From Lunularia cruciata (taxonomy: Eukaryota > Streptophyta > Marchantiopsida > Lunulariales > Lunulariaceae), in assembly GCA_948567375.1 (NCBI GenBank), contig OX419759.1, forward strand, positions 19,746,744-19,810,743: a stretch of 64,000 nucleotides of DNA. Direction: 5' to 3'. Positions 24,374-36,394 of this stretch are shown piece after piece (position 1 is the first letter of the stretch; the number at the start of each line of letters is the position of its first letter). Position numbers and translations under genes: made by a program. Below the pieces are notes generated by a model. It was not told where the DNA came from and did not search any database. It saw only the letters and a list, made by a program, of their open reading frames with translations.

Positions 24374-24555
24374 GTGCAAAGTGCAAAGAGAGCCTAGAGC
24401 GCAAGGCCCTAAAAGTCCCAAGGGGAAAAGAAATAGGCACCTCGAAGTAGGGCCCGGATGAGCCGTGCAAAGTGCAAAGAGAGCCTAGAGCGCAAGGCCC
24501 TAAAAGTCCCAAGGGGAAAAGAAATAGGCACCTCGAAGTAGGGCCCGGATGAGCC
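24374..24555. repeat. Perfect 91-bp tandem duplication
   Basis: Unit 24374-24464 is repeated without difference at 24465-24555, starting GTGCAAAGTGCAAAGAGAGC. Identity across both copies implies a recent duplication or a collapsed or expanded array. A partial third match (AAAGGCCCTAAAGGCCCGGA) follows. Confidence 0.93.
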
Positions 24556-24859
24556 GAAAGGCCCTAAAGGCCCGGATGAATCGAAAGGGGAAAAAAAAAA
24601 AGCAAACTATAAGCTCCAAAGAAATGAGAGGGAAGGAAGTATACTCCTTAACTGCATGGTAAAGGTACTCCAACGGTATATTTGGTAAGTGGAGAGGGAG
24701 GACCCAGCCGTGCTGGTGTACCTCCAATAGTTGCATGTAGGTGCATAACCAAAGCCTGAGTGCACTGCAAGGTGACTAAAATACGCTTTTGATATTAGGA
24801 TGTGAGCACGGCTGGAGAGGCGGCTAGCGCCACTATCTGCTGCAAAGAACAAGAAGCTG

Positions 24860-27540
24860 TCTCCCTAAGAAGACCGGTCAAAATGGTGATGTAGGTACCC
24901 AAAAATATCAATTGCTAGGGAAATAAAAGTATCCAAGGACAATCTGGGTGTGTAGTGGTACTCCTTACGCCTAGAGGCAATGGTTGCCGCTGCTCCTGCC
25001 TGTAAGCCTACCCGTGCCAATGACTCTGCACGTAGAGGGTTCACCACCACCACATCATGCAAGGTGCACCAACCATCAGGGAAAGGAACAAATCCACTCG
25101 CACCCATTAAAGAAGTGGTCCTGGTAGATCCAACCATCACTCAATCTGAACATAGTTGTGCGTAGATCATAAGAATTACATAATAGTATCACAAATAACA
25201 TCATTGACTTTTGTGGTCTCCCCCACCTATTGCACAATGCAAAAAGTGTATCTCTTGTATGTTGTATGAGGAACCACATGCGCATTGTGCCAGAAGGCTA
25301 ATGAGGGCTGGATATGGAAGACCCAACCTCAATCGCAGTATTGTGGCAAACTCCTAGAAAGTAAAACAAAAATCATCAATTAGAGGTGAAGCTTGGAGCC
25401 AAGATCCAGAACCTTTCTCCCCACAAGAGAGGATCCTAGCTCTATCAGGTAGTGATGCATCAGTGAGGATTCTAGTAAGTGTGCGAGTGTGCATACGCTC
25501 ACTAAGATCTGCCTAGAGCTTCTTGGCATATGGGGAGACAAAATCAATAAACTTGAGGAGTGACAAGCATGCAGATCTTGGCAATAAGTCCCAAGCAAAC
25601 AACAATATATCTGGAAGTCATAAGTGCCTGAGTCCACTATTGTGATAGGTCTTAATAAGAATGATACACTTGATGTAAGAACCTATCTGCTAAGTAAGGG
25701 GCTACTATAACACAAGGATTGACATATGCTTTTGGTGATGTGACCTCATGCTCTATGAGGCCACATCTGCCCATGACTATCAGGAAAGCTAACTACTGCC
25801 TACACCACTCATATGATAGATGTGGGAGCATGCATGGCACTAATAGTGTGGAGGAGTATGGCAGGTAGTACTATCAAACCATCGTAGATGTGGCAATAAT
25901 GCCTCTGTAGGTGGGAAAATCTGTGCTAAATATGAAGCCCAAGGGGGTAATGACAAGTAAGAATTGAGTAGGCCACTTGGGTATTCCCCAACCTGGGGAA
26001 GAGGTGAACATGAGCTATAGCATGTACTAAGGTGTGTGATATGAATGAATTGCAAAAATCTTTATGTCCCAAAGGAGAGCCCAAAATTTGCAAACCACCA
26101 ATGGGGAACAAGAATCTTGAATGAACTACAAAAATCCTTATGTCTCAAAGGAGAGCCCAAAACTCACAAACCACCAATGGAGAACTGGAATTCCGATGGG
26201 AAGTGAGAGGGAGTGAGGACCATGCGTGGGCTCAAAACCTTACAAGCCTTGACTTGTAAACCAAGGCCTCTAAGCTAAGTACAAAGTAGACACCGCTCTT
26301 GTGACATCCTCCAAAGGGCCCAATATATGCATGTAATCTGATATGGATGGGAAAAGACAAGATGGAAAATCTGCTACTATTTCTCATAAAATCATATAAT
26401 GAGCTATGGCAAAGAGAGGGCCCCAAGGGGATTCCCCCCACCATGTGCCATTTACTAATGTCAACCATGAGAACTCTTTGGTGGCTTTACGGTGGCTATG
26501 AAATAGAGGTGTCTCGATCCCATGGAAAGCACATACAAATGGAGCCAAGGAGTGGATCTGATTGGTAGCTAAGCAAAGGGTATGGAACAATATTGGATGA
26601 GAGATGGTATTAAAGGCATTGGAGACATCAACTTGGAGAACCACCCAATCTGGATGTATGTCCAAGGATGCTCAAATGCCCATAATAATTGTATCACATC
26701 CCCTTGGAGTAGCCACAACAAACTGATGAGGAGACAAGAAGGAAGAAAAAGACTACCGCAACTATAAACAAATAGTGCAGGAAACCAAACACACAAAAAA
26801 ACATCTCCAATGGTAATGGGACACACACCTGAGGTTACCTTTGCAAGAGCAAGGAGACAAGAAGTACCAAACAAACATGCTGCTCCCAGGGGCACATGAC
26901 CGGCAGGCAGCAATGTGTTGATAGAAAGCAAAGCGAAGAGGAGAACCAAAATCTGGAGCATCTCCAGAAAGGCAATCCTATAGGAGCTCAAAAACTAACC
27001 CTAATGGTCCACCCATTGAGAAACATGGAGAGTGGAGTAGAGCATGGGTGAAGCAAGACTTTTTCAATTGTAATTCCTTATCTGGCCAATAATCATGGAG
27101 GAATGAAGGAAGTTCCTCACTAGCAACTGGATGTAGGGTATGTAAGTCTGATAAGGTATCAAAAGAGAAGAGTGCTGGCCAAGAGGGAGAGAGCGCCTGG
27201 ATTGTCTGCCTATACTCCCCTACTTGACCTAACATCAATGAGCAACCGAGGTGGCAATGCTCTAGGGGTAAGGTATGGGGTTGTGGAGACTCTATAGCAT
27301 GGGCCCTAATGGTGTACTCTTCATGGAGTGCTGCTGAATTGCCTTGCAAGAACCTATGAATCCTATAGGCCCTCTCCCTATGCCCCAATACACCACCATG
27401 GGCCAAAAGGAGTAATATCCACTAGGGAAAGAGAGCCAACAATATCCAAGTGGAAACATCTTGCTCGTGGTCATCAACCAAATAGCACATAGTAGGAGGG
27501 AGAGTGTGGATCTGACCAGAGAATGTAAAGGCATAGGGAT
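24860..27540 (-). pseudogene. Non-LTR retrotransposon (LINE) RT + CCHC + restriction-like endonuclease relic, copy 2
   Basis: Read on -: an upstream segment with GVLGHRERAYRIHRFLQGN (about 27400-27340); a GGPLGLVFELL block then the RT fingers (LLALAKVTSGVCPITIGDV, about 26880-26800); motif A VVLQVDVSNAFNTIS (about 26640-26590), with the Asp kept; a GT..GESPWGPLFA segment, normally QGDPLGGPLFA; and CLFPSISDYMHILGP near 26370-26320, where the catalytic ADD is SDY. A CCHC-like motif CACGSSYNIQEIHFLHC lies at about 25285-25230. The last domain (25140-24865) has HDVVVVNPL, AATIASRRKEYHY and FISLAIDIFG, which fits a PD-(D/E)xK restriction-like endonuclease as in R2/NeSL-type LINEs. Several stops and frameshifts make it inactive. 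It matches copy 1 at 3.3-5.7 kb. Confidence 0.8.
26043..26194. repeat. 76-bp tandem duplication inside LINE copy 2
   Basis: Units begin GAATGAATTGCAAAAATC (26043) and GAATGAACTACAAAAATC (26119) and share an AAAGGAGAGCCCAAAA block with about 10 differences. It falls between the RT and CCHC parts and adds to their disruption. Confidence 0.88.
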
Positions 27541-27544
27541 CCTA

Positions 27545-28560
27545 GTATACATCTAATGGTCATGACAAACCTGGTAGGAATGCATTGATGGGGTTCAAAG
27601 AGTGTAAGCAAGAGTATGAGTCAAGGGGAGCGTGTAGAGAGAAGACCAGAGTATGATGGGGTCTAGGGGGGCAGGAGGAACAGTGGTGACCTCTGCCCAT
27701 AGACGCAACAACAAAATCTCCCTCTGTGTTGTGCGAGACCTATCCTTACCCAAGGACAATCAAGACAAGATTATGTGGGATGTTGATGTGATGGGATACA
27801 AGGATGTGATGGGGGCTAGGGTGGAGGAGAATGATCCACAAGGAGTGGGGAAGCAAGGAAGTGGGAGGAAGCTCCAAATGGTATTGTGGGGGTGGCGAGG
27901 AGGGTCTGAGGTAGAGGGAGGGTGTGGAGTGTACATGACATGAGAAGGAGGGATAGGGAGAACCTTTGGTAGGGCATCCTCCATGGGGGAGTCTTCCTGT
28001 GTAGGGTGGTCCACTAGGATAGGAGAAGGGCATGACCTTGGAATCAAAGGGAATTCTTATGGATGCACCTCTGCAACCGTGGGTGTATGTTGAAAAGGTG
28101 GTGAAGGATCTACCTCCTGGTAGCATATATGGGGTGTGGGGTGCCAAATGAGGAGTGACACCTAAGGGAGTCCCTCTATGGCCATGTACCAAAGAACAAA
28201 ATGGAAGCATTGGGATATTCACTATATAAGGTTATACACAAAGAAAATACCATGACAAAAAAGCAAGTCATAGTAACCAAATACTATATGTCCCAACCCA
28301 AGACAAAAAGACAAAAAGAGACAAAAATGAGATAAACCCACCGATGGAAACAAACAGATAAGAGGTAAGAGAGAAGCTATCTATGGTCCAAAGTGACCTA
28401 TGTGCCGCCTCCCATATCAACTCCGTGTCAAGAGATGTTGAGCTCGCTCGCAATGCTCTGTTTTGTTTGCTGGTACTCCAGACCAATACACAAATGAACT
28501 CGAGTACACAATCAGACCATATGTTGTACTGTGATGTCTTGATTTGATCTCTCATGCGCT
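27545..28560 (-). other. Proline-rich open stretch upstream of LINE copy 2, identity unknown
   Basis: On -, a 158-codon frame (28222-27746) is rich in Pro, Ser and His (PSSPPPQYHLELPPTSL), and a 95-codon frame lies before it (28555-28268). Position and direction would suit an N-terminal ORF of the same LINE, but I see no nucleic-acid-binding motif, so this may be chance openness. Confidence 0.35.
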
Positions 28561-28564
28561 GCTG

Positions 28565-30390
28565 AAGCCTTCTCGTGTACTGTTGCTAAGTCCCGTTTGC
28601 TCGGGCTAATATGCCCGCAATTGTATTCATGTCAGACTGTCACCTATGGGGGAGGCACACAGTGATAGGTTACGGACGAGTCCTACTGAAGTCTCACGCG
28701 CACGGCTCACTCCAAAAATTAGAGCACCTAATTCAAGGCCATATGTTCCCCAGCTACAAGTGAATGTTCACCCCGAGCAAGACTGTCCTTAATGTCTCCC
28801 CCTGCCAAGCAGTTCTCACAAGCGAGGCCCTATAATATCTCCAGCTGCCAATGAGCTCTCAAAGTCGAGGCGTGAAGCTTTCTCACCCTCTAAGCCTGCT
28901 CTTGCTTCCTCAACTGCTGCCCTCCTTGCCAGAACTACCTTGAATTAATCCCCCGTGAGATGAACTGCACTCGATCCGTCAGAGCAAATAAAACCTCACT
29001 TTTCCAATGGAGGATTTTGCGAAAGGATCCAAACCTTTACTGCCATCAAAGAGCACCGCAGTGCATTACTCTGTGCAGTAAGACTCTCATTCTACTACTT
29101 CCACAGCAAGCTCGTGTACAGTAACACAGCCCCACTCGTGTGAATGAAAGCAGTAGCCGCTGTCGTCCCCTGCTCAGAGGACTACACTCCTTAATCGAAG
29201 CTTAATCCATACTACTCTTGCAAGTCAAAATCCTTCGTTGAATCCTGCATGCGGGACTCACAACAGCAGAAGAATTTTCACTTGAGCCAACCATGAGAGC
29301 TCTCAGATTCATGAGAAACGGGTCTAAGATGCACTAAACAAACCTCTCTCTTGAAACTCTTGTTGTAGTACCAAGGAAGATCTTGGATCTTACATATACA
29401 TACTGATGAATACATCGTGCTTTTGCATATAAACTTCTGTTTACAAGATGTGGCGTGAACAGTACATGCATCACTACCATACAAGCCAGAAATATATTTA
29501 CCCATATATGACCATACCCACTTGATGTACCTTCGATCCATCAAGTGCTATTACGTATGGCTCACAACCAGATCATCAGGCAGATGTGTAACTGCCATAC
29601 GTTTGTGACTCCGCATATTAGACATTATGTACGATGTATAGCTTCCAATTTATGTTTTACAGTACATTGTAGCGTTACGTGTGCAAGACGTATTTGACAT
29701 TATGTCTTATCATACTTGGTAGTTGGTGAACTAACATTTAATGTCAAGCTGGAAAAGCCAAGGATAGGGTCATTCTTGATTACTTGCATTTAGATACAGT
29801 CTCGCCATACGACTGTCATTTCTACTATATCCTCTTATATAGGGAAACCTTCCCCCGACTCTTTCTCTCCCCCCCCCCCCCCCCCCCCCCCCTCCCCCTC
29901 GGTGCTACTCTTTTATGTCATTTTAATGTCACTTTCACCATTTTCACATCTACCTCCACATTTTCACAATCACACCATTCTTTACTGGCTGTCTATCATC
30001 TAACACTCTCAGGTTCTGTTTTGTTTTTCATTCAGCTCCACACCATCCACGAGCGCGAGGTCTGTTGGTGACAGAGGTAGGGTTAAAATCACAATCCCCT
30101 TTTGCTTGATCTACAAACAACTTTCTTTCATGTTGAAGTATTGAGTACATAGTATAGTATATAGTTTATCATGCAAAGTTGACCTCATCAAAGACTCTAC
30201 ATAACCAATTGATGCCAACTTCACAGAACTACACACATCCCATCTTTACAAGGTTAACTGCCATTGCTAGAGGCCAGTATTTATTAGACTATATTGATTA
30301 TCTTTCATGTTATCCAGGGGTTACACAGGTACTGTATATCAACTATAGGCTTCGAGATTGTTTTTCGCTCCAAAGATGAAGGAAACAAAG
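28565..30390. other. Intergenic, no gene recognised
   Basis: Mixed-composition sequence with a long poly-C run. The open frames at 29278-29544 (-) and 29784-30071 (+) have no domain; the latter crosses the poly-C run as a Pro tract. Confidence 0.5.
29869..29892 (+). repeat. (C)24 homopolymer
   Basis: Twenty-four consecutive C, then T and five more C. Long G/C homopolymers are rare in plant DNA and prone to length error in sequencing. Confidence 0.95.
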
Positions 30391-30765
30391 TCCTTGTTGG
30401 AAATCAGAGGCTAGTCTTGAGCAGGTCCATTTTGGGTTCCGACTTCAATGCAGTAGGGACGGAGGAGGGCCATTTCGTAACCCAGGGATCCGTCACTTTG
30501 CTTGATCTGTTGGCATAGATGAAGTGACAGTTTGATGATCGAACCTCTTTGATCGATATGATCATTGCCTGGAAATGGTCGCAAGAGTAACGTCTGAAGG
30601 ACTTTAGATATTAATGTCGTATCAAAATTTAGACGTCTCTTTGATCTAACACCCTTCGGATGTTATATCTAGATTCCTCTGTCCCTGCTGCATTGAAGTC
30701 GGAACCCAAAATGGACCTGCTCAAGACTAGCCTCTGATTTCCAGTAGGGAGTTCATTTCCTCGAT
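30376..30765. repeat. Long near-perfect hairpin: 68-bp arms, 210-bp loop
   Basis: Arm 30398-30465 and arm 30676-30743 are reverse complements with two mismatches in 68. Weaker pairing continues outward about 22 bp (ATGAAGGAAACAAAGTCC versus the complement of the sequence after 30743). The spacer 30466-30675 shows no internal symmetry. It could be a foldback transposon, an inverted duplication able to form dsRNA, or a young miRNA-type locus. Confidence 0.92.
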
Positions 30766-32060
30766 CTCTGGAACAAAAAACAACATCCGAAGTCATACAC
30801 CATAAATATAACTCAAAATCTTACCTGATACAGTGCAACAAAGAAAAGTTAGTAGCGTTATTCACGTCTGAGTACTGTTTAAAGTGAATAGTTGTACAGA
30901 TACTTGTAGCTCCTGGCAATTTCTTGTAAAGCTCGTCAAAACCAAATCTGATCGGATTTCCGGTTTGCAAATATTGACGTGATCTTTATCGACTGCTATG
31001 TGATAGCTCTTTCTTGCAAAACTTTCATGAACCAGCATAGTTGGTTGCTTGAAATGCTTCGCCCTCTGCACGTACTTTGTACGCGTTAAGACCGTAGTTC
31101 ACATATGTATGTTGTCTTGTTCTCCACGCGATATACTAAGTCCTTTTATTCAAGAATGACGGGGTCTTCCCATCGTTCGTGTTTGCTACGCGGTCGCCTT
31201 TTCTCTTTGTTCAAGAATACAATTCACCCAACGGAAATGACAGAACTGGTATGGAACTCTGGTTGACAGAGTGATCCTCAGATTCCTTACTTTGAAATAA
31301 GTCCTTGCGGACTAAAATGCACTAGTTAAAATGCAATAACGTTTAGGTTTTCAGTGCAGATCGATGGAGGTCCCATGATTACTTGAAAAGAGCTTACTTG
31401 ACCCTCGTCTTTAGTATGAGTATCAAGGTATGTGTAAAAGATTTCATATGATTTAGGTGTTCTACTTGTTCAGTTCTTGTGTCTAGATATAGTCATTTCT
31501 TGTGCATCATGTGAAGCACCAGAGAGTTGTATATTGCGTTTGGCATTGAGAAATGCGGTTTTTGTAATATTGCTTGCTGCTATACATGGCAACCTTATTA
31601 CTGTCCAAGCTATGTTCCAGATTGAGAAAACAGTATTAGTGCACCTCATCAAAGATTCATTGGTCTTCTACACATGTTTTGTTTGTGTTTGGTTCTCTGA
31701 ATATCCTAATTTCCTCATTTATATCCTTGCGTTCTCATGTCAAGTCTCAACATATGAACCTCATATTACACTCCACAGTCATGTCATCATCACGTTTAGC
31801 ACTTACAGACAAGTCTGTCCCAACCTCATCTCATACAATGCTCTCTCCACTAGTGAGCTTCAATTCATCCCTAGAATTACTCATCCAAGAAACCAAGGAC
31901 TGGACCATAAAAGAAACCAATGAAGAAACCAAAGTGTGTGTTATGGAAGAAACAATGCTCCCTCCACCAACAAGCTTCAATTCATCCTTAGAACTCTTCA
32001 TTCAAGAACCCAAGGTGTGGGCCATGGAGCAAGGCTCCGTTGTAACATGAAGTAGGTCAA
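30766..32060. other. Intergenic, no gene recognised
   Basis: It contains a 45-50-bp inverted copy (about 31158-31206) of the repeat at 17.47-17.52 kb, with the GGTCTTCCCATCG and GTTTGCTACGCGG blocks. The open frame 31477-31923 (148 codons) and its overlapping partner 31679-32050 have no domain I recognise. The second ends in two similar Ser/Pro/Glu segments (SFNSSLEL repeated). Confidence 0.5.
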
Positions 32061-32089
32061 ACAAAAGACTATTTTCTTCAAATGTATGT

Positions 32090-33330
32090 ATGGAGGCACT
32101 TACTGCAACCAGACTTGGCTTGACAATTGAAACCCAAAAACTAGCACACGGCTTGGTGAATGCCCATTCCAAGTTGTCATCACTTGGAAGATTGAAGCAC
32201 ACAAATTAATAATCACCAATCCTCAACAAAATCATCCTCCTTCTTATAATATATCCGGCCACCTGGCAACTCAACGTTTCAGTGCAAAAGCTGCCAAAAA
32301 GGTTAGGATGTTAGATTCAGCTGGGCTATCTTGTTGTCAAATTCCAGTAGCTCTTTGACAAGAGTACACTTCTATTTGTGTGATTTCTAGATATATTTAT
32401 AACAAAAAGGCAAGTAACCATAGAGACGCTTTGGGTGGGATTACATCCATCCAATCCCTTGTCTCTGCAGTAAAGGACTCAGAAGAGTAGGAATGGTAAA
32501 ACCAGCTTGCTGAGAAGGGTAGTGTGACCTATCTCTTCTTTTCCCATAAAGATTCTATTGCTCTGGGCCAACAATTTGGCCACAATTTAATGAACACTAT
32601 GTACAGCACAAATCAATTCAATCTCCCCTTATTGAACATTGTTGGAGCGATGAAAACAAACAAAAAAAAATTTTCTCAGGTTTGCATTCTTGCCAAACTA
32701 AGAGCCGGGGGACTACCTTTGGGCATTGGCAAAGTTTTGTGATTGTGTTGGATAGTCTCTGGTGACAGTGGTGATAGGCAGGGAGCTAGGATTGATGGGT
32801 GCACTAAAAGAGGTGTTCTTGACCATAAACCATCTCATTTGTTTCTTGCACATTTCAAAGAATATATAATCTAACGGTAAAAGTCACTTTGATGACAATG
32901 AGGAGTTCAACAAGTTCTTGAGAGGGTGGAATGCGCTGATGACTGCTCCATCAGTTAAAGAGTTTGCTGATCTTTGTGTGTCTCTCCAAAGGCAATTGGG
33001 GCACCATCCAAAGACAATGGAATATTTAGAGCGTACATGGCTTCCATTGAAAGAGCACTTTGCTTATACGAAGACAACCCAAATCCTCCATCTTGGATCC
33101 CATTCCACATCTAGATTGGAAGGTGTTCATGCGTTGATCAAGAAGTTTCTACATATCTGAATCAATGATTTACATGGAGTAATAAAACTCATTGGGATGA
33201 TAATTCAACCTCAAAAAAGTAAGTTGCAAGCATCAAAGCGGTTTTGGATATCTCATACTTTTAGAATCACTTCTATGGAAGACTCGGTTGAGACTTGGTT
33301 GGACAAGTCTCTCTGATTTGCTTTGAGAAA
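32090..33330 (+). pseudogene. Mutator-like (MULE/FAR1-type) transposase relic
   Basis: Fragments in order. Near 32180-32330, NPQQNHPPSYNISGH and RMLDSAGLSC match the pre-catalytic part (HNHPPS...HP...L..AG). At 32524-32742, TYLFFSHKDSIALGQQFGHN and NQFNLPLLNIVGAM match the catalytic region (normally ...FP.V...D.TY.TN...PLL.I.G); the first Asp is lost. At 32918-33160, YLERTWLPLKEHFAY and HSTSRLEGVHALIKKFL match the C-terminal helix region. Multiple frameshifts separate them. Terminal inverted repeats were not found. MULE transposases are the source of the plant FAR1/FHY3 regulators, but the stops argue against a domesticated gene. Confidence 0.85.
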
Positions 33331-33334
33331 GGTA

Positions 33335-35640
33335 ATGCCTGATTGTCCTTTCTGTCTCCAAATAATGTATTTCAAAATTCTATTTATCACTAGGATGTGT
33401 TCTTCATGAGGTAGCTAGACAATTTTCATGAAATGAATTTTCTTCTCGATAAATCCAATATGCATATACACTGATTTGTCCGGAACTCTCTATGTTTTGT
33501 TGGGAGGTATCTATAAAATAATTTGTCTCAGTATAATGGATTTTGATTTATATCTATCGGTAAAATGTACTGTTTAGAAGTCAAGTATAATATATATATA
33601 TATACGTCGTTAATACGGTTACAATACGGTACACCCTTGATTTGGCTCAGACTGTGTTTGTTGCTCCCTTTCTCCCATTCTCTTCTCTCTTTTCATTTTA
33701 CTTTCTTCATTTGCATTGTTTTCCTACCCTTCGCCGTAGTGAACATCTCTTGAACGTATTATTTTCATTTGGAACGCTAAATGCTACATATTTCCAAAGA
33801 GTCCCCTTTAGACGGTTATAATACAGCCAATCCTTGATCTAGTTTCTTCTTTGTTTGTCGCTCTCTTTCTCTCGTGAATTTGAATTCTTTCTCGCATGAA
33901 TTTGTCCATTCTACCTAAATCAGTATTATAGAGTAGTGATCTGTGAACTTTCTAAACCTCCGTGATAAAACAGGAGTCACCACATGAGTGCATGGTCCAG
34001 AACATTTCATTGTGAAGAGTGTCAATCCAAATTATCTTTAGTGCACATACTTCCAGAAAAGTTTATAATGTTTTTGTAAGAGTCATTGGTCTGGAAAATG
34101 ATGCATTAGCACTTGAGCTTCATACAATGAAGCTCCAGGCACCCATCTGAGCTACTTTTCAGCCATTGTCATTTGGGATATTCAATCATCTCACATCGGA
34201 GGCTTCTTTGCAATCAATCCTGTTTCAATGGCCACGGATACCTTACTGCTTGTTGTGGTTCCCCAGACCAGTTACCTCTTTAAGATGAAATATGATGAGC
34301 TCTTCCCGAGGCCATATTATCGCAAGACCTGTTCCTGTAAACTTGTCGATGCTCCTTGAGTGATTGTATCCATTTGGGGGATTCCAATGGAGAATATCCG
34401 GTTTTCTTATGGGACCCACGCAAGAGCTCGTAAAATTTTGGCCGGGTACTTGAAAAAAAGTTATTCTAAAAAGTGAACAGGATGTAAAAGTTTTAATGTT
34501 ATTTGGGATTGAATTATGGACAAGGTTGTGCTTTGTGAAGGGTGTTTCAATTTCAATATCAGGTTGATACCCTATAGCCTTATGGGGTAGATTGGATGAT
34601 ATAATTATGAGATGACTAATTGTTGGATAGGTGGAGAGTATTGACCAGACAAGCGTTCTAATGTGTTATCAAGAAAAGCTAGAAATATGCAAAATCTGCC
34701 AAGTGTCACAACAAAACTTATTCCCCGACCAAGTTTGCTTCAAAATTTGAACATTTGCAGGCTTTCACACGCAACTAAAATCTCAATTGGCGTGGAGCAA
34801 ATATGGGTTTTGGTGTTGAATCTTTCCATTCTAGATTGTCTTTCATACAAAAATGCAAAGTTAAACAATTTGTGCATGTGCACCAACATGGTAGTTATGA
34901 GAAATTTCAGGAAGCTCACCCTTAGACCAATAGAATCATTCTAGCACCTAGACTTTGAAGAAATCTGAATTGGTGTTGATGAAATTGGTATGAAAGATTG
35001 AACAATTTGTGCTCGCCCGAACATTGTAGCTATCAGAAGTTAGCAAGAGCCGCCATTGGAAATGAAAATGCTTTCTCCCATTTTGAATGATTATAGAAAC
35101 CTAGCTCCGCCTTTGACTTTGCTCCTCTTAAGCAAAGCAAAAATTGACAAAAGTGATGAAAGGTTTAGAATGGTTAATCATCACTATTCATAAATTTTAG
35201 ATTTAATTGATGTGGAATTTTCCAACACATTACGGGAGCACCTTGCAAGAAGCCAATTCTAAAGACCACTTCTTTAAGCATAATGGCTGCTTATCTTGTG
35301 AATTGTGTGACAAGCTTTCTTGAATCTATGAATGGATTTAGATTACAGAAGAAGTGGCAAAGGTATATGCCACCATACAAGGCAACTCAAGATCTGAAGG
35401 AGAAAAGCACAAGGAGAAGGTCTTACTAACATGGACCTCAAATGAGGATGGAAAACCATAGACAATAAATAAAATTTGTGAAGGATGGATACTATGTTTG
35501 GGAGTAAAGCTAGCATTTCTCCACCCGCATTGGTAAGCTTTGGTTTAGGAGCAGATGTGACCATTTTTGAATTACATGAGAGTGGAGGAGAAGATGGAAA
35601 TCAAATTTCCACATGAAGAAGAAGATGACGTTCTTGGAGG
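33335..35640. other. Intergenic, no gene recognised
   Basis: AT-rich with a short (TA)n at about 33590-33604. The 93-codon frame at 34663-34944 has no domain. Confidence 0.5.
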
Positions 35641-35647
35641 AGAGGAC

Positions 35648-36325
35648 TATAACACCTATTTGTGCATGTATGTGATATTGAGATATTTAGTTTGGTATTA
35701 TAAGTACTTGAGAGATATTATTTATATATAGATAAAGAATGGTTCTATATTAATTATGATTAACTAAAGTTAATCATATCTAAGATAGAGGGGACCTTAT
35801 TTTAGAGGAAGTGGAAAAGATGAGTACCACTATTTTGGATTCTAGTATGTTAACTAGGTGTTTGGCTTTGAGGAAAGAGTTGAGAACTCTTGGATCCACA
35901 AGCCTTTTTGTTTTGGATTCTTCTATAGTCCAAGAATACCCCATGTGAAAAAATCCTTGACTTAGTGATTGGGTCAAGATAAGACTACTTGCTTAGGAGA
36001 ATATTCCCATGAGTATGAATATTCCTTTAGCTTTTCAACTTTTTTTGATTTTTAGCCTAGTAACTTGAGTTACTCTAGTAATTAGTAGCTTTGGTGCATA
36101 ACTATTTCACAAGTATATAAAATAGGGGTGACGAGGTACTCATCATCCTTTCATTTGCAACTATCTCTCTCTCGTTGTGTTCTCTAGTGAGCAATGGTTT
36201 GAGTCTTGGAGTGTTAGCCTTGGAGGAGTATAATGGAGTTGGGGTTCTTTGCCTTCTTAGTCCATGGTGCGCTACCATAACAGCCATCAGAGGTTCATCC
36301 TAAGTGAGAGACAAGCCAGCTCATA
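35648..36325 (+). mobile_element. Solo LTR, family B
   Basis: It aligns end to end with the B LTR at 62949-63640, from TATAACACCTATTTGTGC (TG mutated to TA) to ...CCAGCTCATA. GGAC lies on both sides (35644-35647 and 36326-36329), consistent with a short target duplication. No primer-binding site follows, so this is a solo LTR left by recombination. Confidence 0.85.
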
Positions 36326-36394
36326 GGACACTCAAAAATCAAGAAATATCTCCTTTGAATCAGTCCCTTCTATGCTAGATCTGGAGAAAATCTT

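Noticed and set aside
27653-27943. Plus-strand frame, Gly-rich
   Set aside because: Antisense shadow of the Pro-rich minus-strand stretch; no domain.
29784-30071. 95-codon open frame with a proline run
   Set aside because: The Pro tract is only the poly-C run translated; no domain or start context.
31477-32050. Two overlapping frames of 148 and 123 codons
   Set aside because: No domain, no splice logic and no bias pointing to one frame; kept as intergenic.
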